Assembly: GCF_000270245.1 (NCBI RefSeq)
Contig: NC_015635.1
Coordinates: 1,302,001 to 1,366,000 of the forward strand
DNA from: Microlunatus phosphovorus NM-1
Lineage (GTDB): Bacteria > Actinomycetota > Actinomycetes > Propionibacteriales > Propionibacteriaceae
DNA: 64,000 bases
Reading direction: 5' to 3'
The first letter of the stretch is position 1. The number at the start of each line of letters is the position of its first letter. The notes beneath the pieces were generated by a model. The model had not been told where the DNA came from. It did no database searches and saw nothing but the letters and a program-made list of their open reading frames with translations. A program made the translations under genes and the position numbers. Shown here piece after piece: positions 63,070 to 64,000 of the stretch.

Positions 63070-64000
63070 ATGTCAGCCGCACCACATGAATCAGCCCGTA
63101 CGCCGGTCCGCTCTGCCGACGAGTTGGCCTGGGAGGCCCTGTTGAGTCCCGACACCGGCAGCACCGCCGAGTCGCTGCTCGGGGCTGCCGACCCGAAGGT
63201 CGGTGAGTCGGCCGAGCAGCCGCGTCGCAGAGGCCGGCCCAAGGTCGATCTGCTCGCGGGGCTCAATCCAGCCCAACGGGAGGCCGTGCTGCATGCAGGC
63301 TCGCCGGTGCTCGTGGTGGCCGGCGCCGGCTCGGGCAAGACCAGGGTGCTGACCCGACGGATCGCGTACCTGGTGGGCGAGCGCAAGGTGCATCCCGGCT
63401 CGATCCTGGCGATCACCTTCACCAACAAGGCAGCCGCGGAGATGCGGCACCGGGTGGCCGACCTGATCGGCGGGCGCGCGAAGCTGATGTGGATCTCGAC
63501 CTTCCACTCTGCCTGCGTCCGCATCCTGCGCAGCGACATCAACCGGTTCGGGCTGTCCCGCACCTTTTCCATCTACGACGACGCGGATTCCAAGCGGCTG
63601 ATGCAGTTGGTGCTGAACGATCTGGGGCTGGACCCGAAGAAGTATCCGACCCGTGCCCTGCTCAGCTGGGTGTCGAATCAGAAGAACGAGCTGATCGACC
63701 ACGAGACGGCGGCCTCACTGGCGACCTCGGAGCAGGATCGCAACAACGCCGCGGCGTACGCGGAGTATCAGCGGCGGCTGGCGGCGGCCAACGCCCTCGA
63801 CTTCGACGACATCATCATGACCACCGTGCACCTGCTGCAAGCCTTCCCGGAGCTGCGCGAGCAGTATCGCCGCCGGTTCCGGCATGTGCTGGTCGACGAG
63901 TATCAAGACACCAACCATGCGCAGTATGTGCTGATCCGCGAGCTGTGCTCCACCGAGCTCTCCGACGCCGCAGGACACGCGGGGGAGACAGAACGCGACG
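63070..64000 (+). CDS. pcrA: UvrD/PcrA-type DNA helicase, partial (C-terminus off the window)
   Basis: The first 310 residues of a superfamily 1 helicase; it continues past 64000. After a 65-residue disordered N-terminus come LLAGLNPAQREAVLHAGSPVLVVAGAGSGKTRVLTRRIAYL (Q motif and Walker A), ITFTNKAAAEMRHRV (motif Ia), ISTFHSACVRILR, LDFDDIIMTTVHLL and LVDEYQDTNHAQY (motif II). These are PcrA/UvrD hallmarks for nucleotide excision and mismatch repair and plasmid or recombination control. GGAG lies just before ATG 63070. It is divergent from the PLD-like gene. Confidence 0.93.
   Translation, partial: MSAAPHESARTPVRSADELAWEALLSPDTGSTAESLLGAADPKVGESAEQPRRRGRPKVDLLAGLNPAQREAVLHAGSPVLVVAGAGSGKTRVLTRRIAYLVGERKVHPGSILAITFTNKAAAEMRHRVADLIGGRAKLMWISTFHSACVRILRSDINRFGLSRTFSIYDDADSKRLMQLVLNDLGLDPKKYPTRALLSWVSNQKNELIDHETAASLATSEQDRNNAAAYAEYQRRLAAANALDFDDIIMTTVHLLQAFPELREQYRRRFRHVLVDEYQDTNHAQYVLIRELCSTELSDAAGHAGETERD

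Overview
The window is chromosomal DNA from a high-GC actinobacterium. The gene content and order (glmS-acpS-nnrD/E-alr, tsaE-rimI, groES-groEL with a His-rich tail, guaB-guaB3, a paired CIRCE operator, an SSI-type inhibitor, an MmyB-like regulator) point to Propionibacteriales, perhaps a Microlunatus-like Propionibacteriaceae. This placement is inferred from gene content, not from a phylogeny. No rRNA, tRNA, CRISPR array or prophage was seen.

Layout. 1-5.2 kb: the end of an ABC transporter ATPase gene, a LolA/RseB-like secreted protein, an orphan protein with an eCIS-type leader motif, 3-methyladenine glycosylase and an unknown gene. 5.2-12.1 kb: ABC-F ATPase, citrate synthase, ribosomal proteins L13 and S9, GlmM, pantothenate kinase. 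12.3-19 kb: glmS-acpS-nnrD/E-alr-hydrolase-HAD run, supplying amino sugars, D-alanine and acyl-carrier-protein activation. 19.3-27.6 kb: DEAD-box helicase, GNAT-TsaE fusion, RimI, THUMP-like methyltransferase, thioesterase, groES-groEL. 27.7-29.4 kb: an intact IS3-family element sitting in the loop of a palindromic repeat. 29.5-45 kb: secreted RTX-repeat protein, M3 peptidase, guaB-guaB3-glpD-like, an SSI-like lipoprotein beside a large subtilase, chorismate mutase, aldehyde dehydrogenase, a secreted S33 peptidase, GNAT. 45-50.7 kb: MmyB-like regulator divergent from ilvD, DUF4235, guaA, TIM-barrel protein. 50.8-55.8 kb: an envelope-stress cluster of PspC-domain proteins with a PspC-histidine kinase and LuxR-type regulator. 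55.9-64 kb: small membrane proteins, Rrf2 regulator, VOC protein, a PLAT plus seven-RCC1-repeat protein, TauE/SafE permease, FMN lactate dehydrogenase, a phospholipase D-like protein and the start of a PcrA/UvrD helicase.

Three sequence-level patterns go beyond the gene list. (1) Palindromic units of about 70 bp recur in gene ends and intergenic gaps, mostly between convergent genes. One has been split by the IS exactly at its 8-nt loop, and one forms the 3' end of the nnrD/E reading frame. (2) At least fourteen genes have a TAnnnT -10 box only 6-8 nt before the ATG/GTG, the signature of leaderless mRNAs, and this helps fix several starts. (3) A 191-bp MITE-like unit and a related fragment lie 21 kb apart.

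The best protein-level leads are the SSI-like inhibitor/subtilase pair, the PLAT-RCC1 protein and the orphan eCIS-leader protein. All function calls come from reading motifs by eye; no database search was run.
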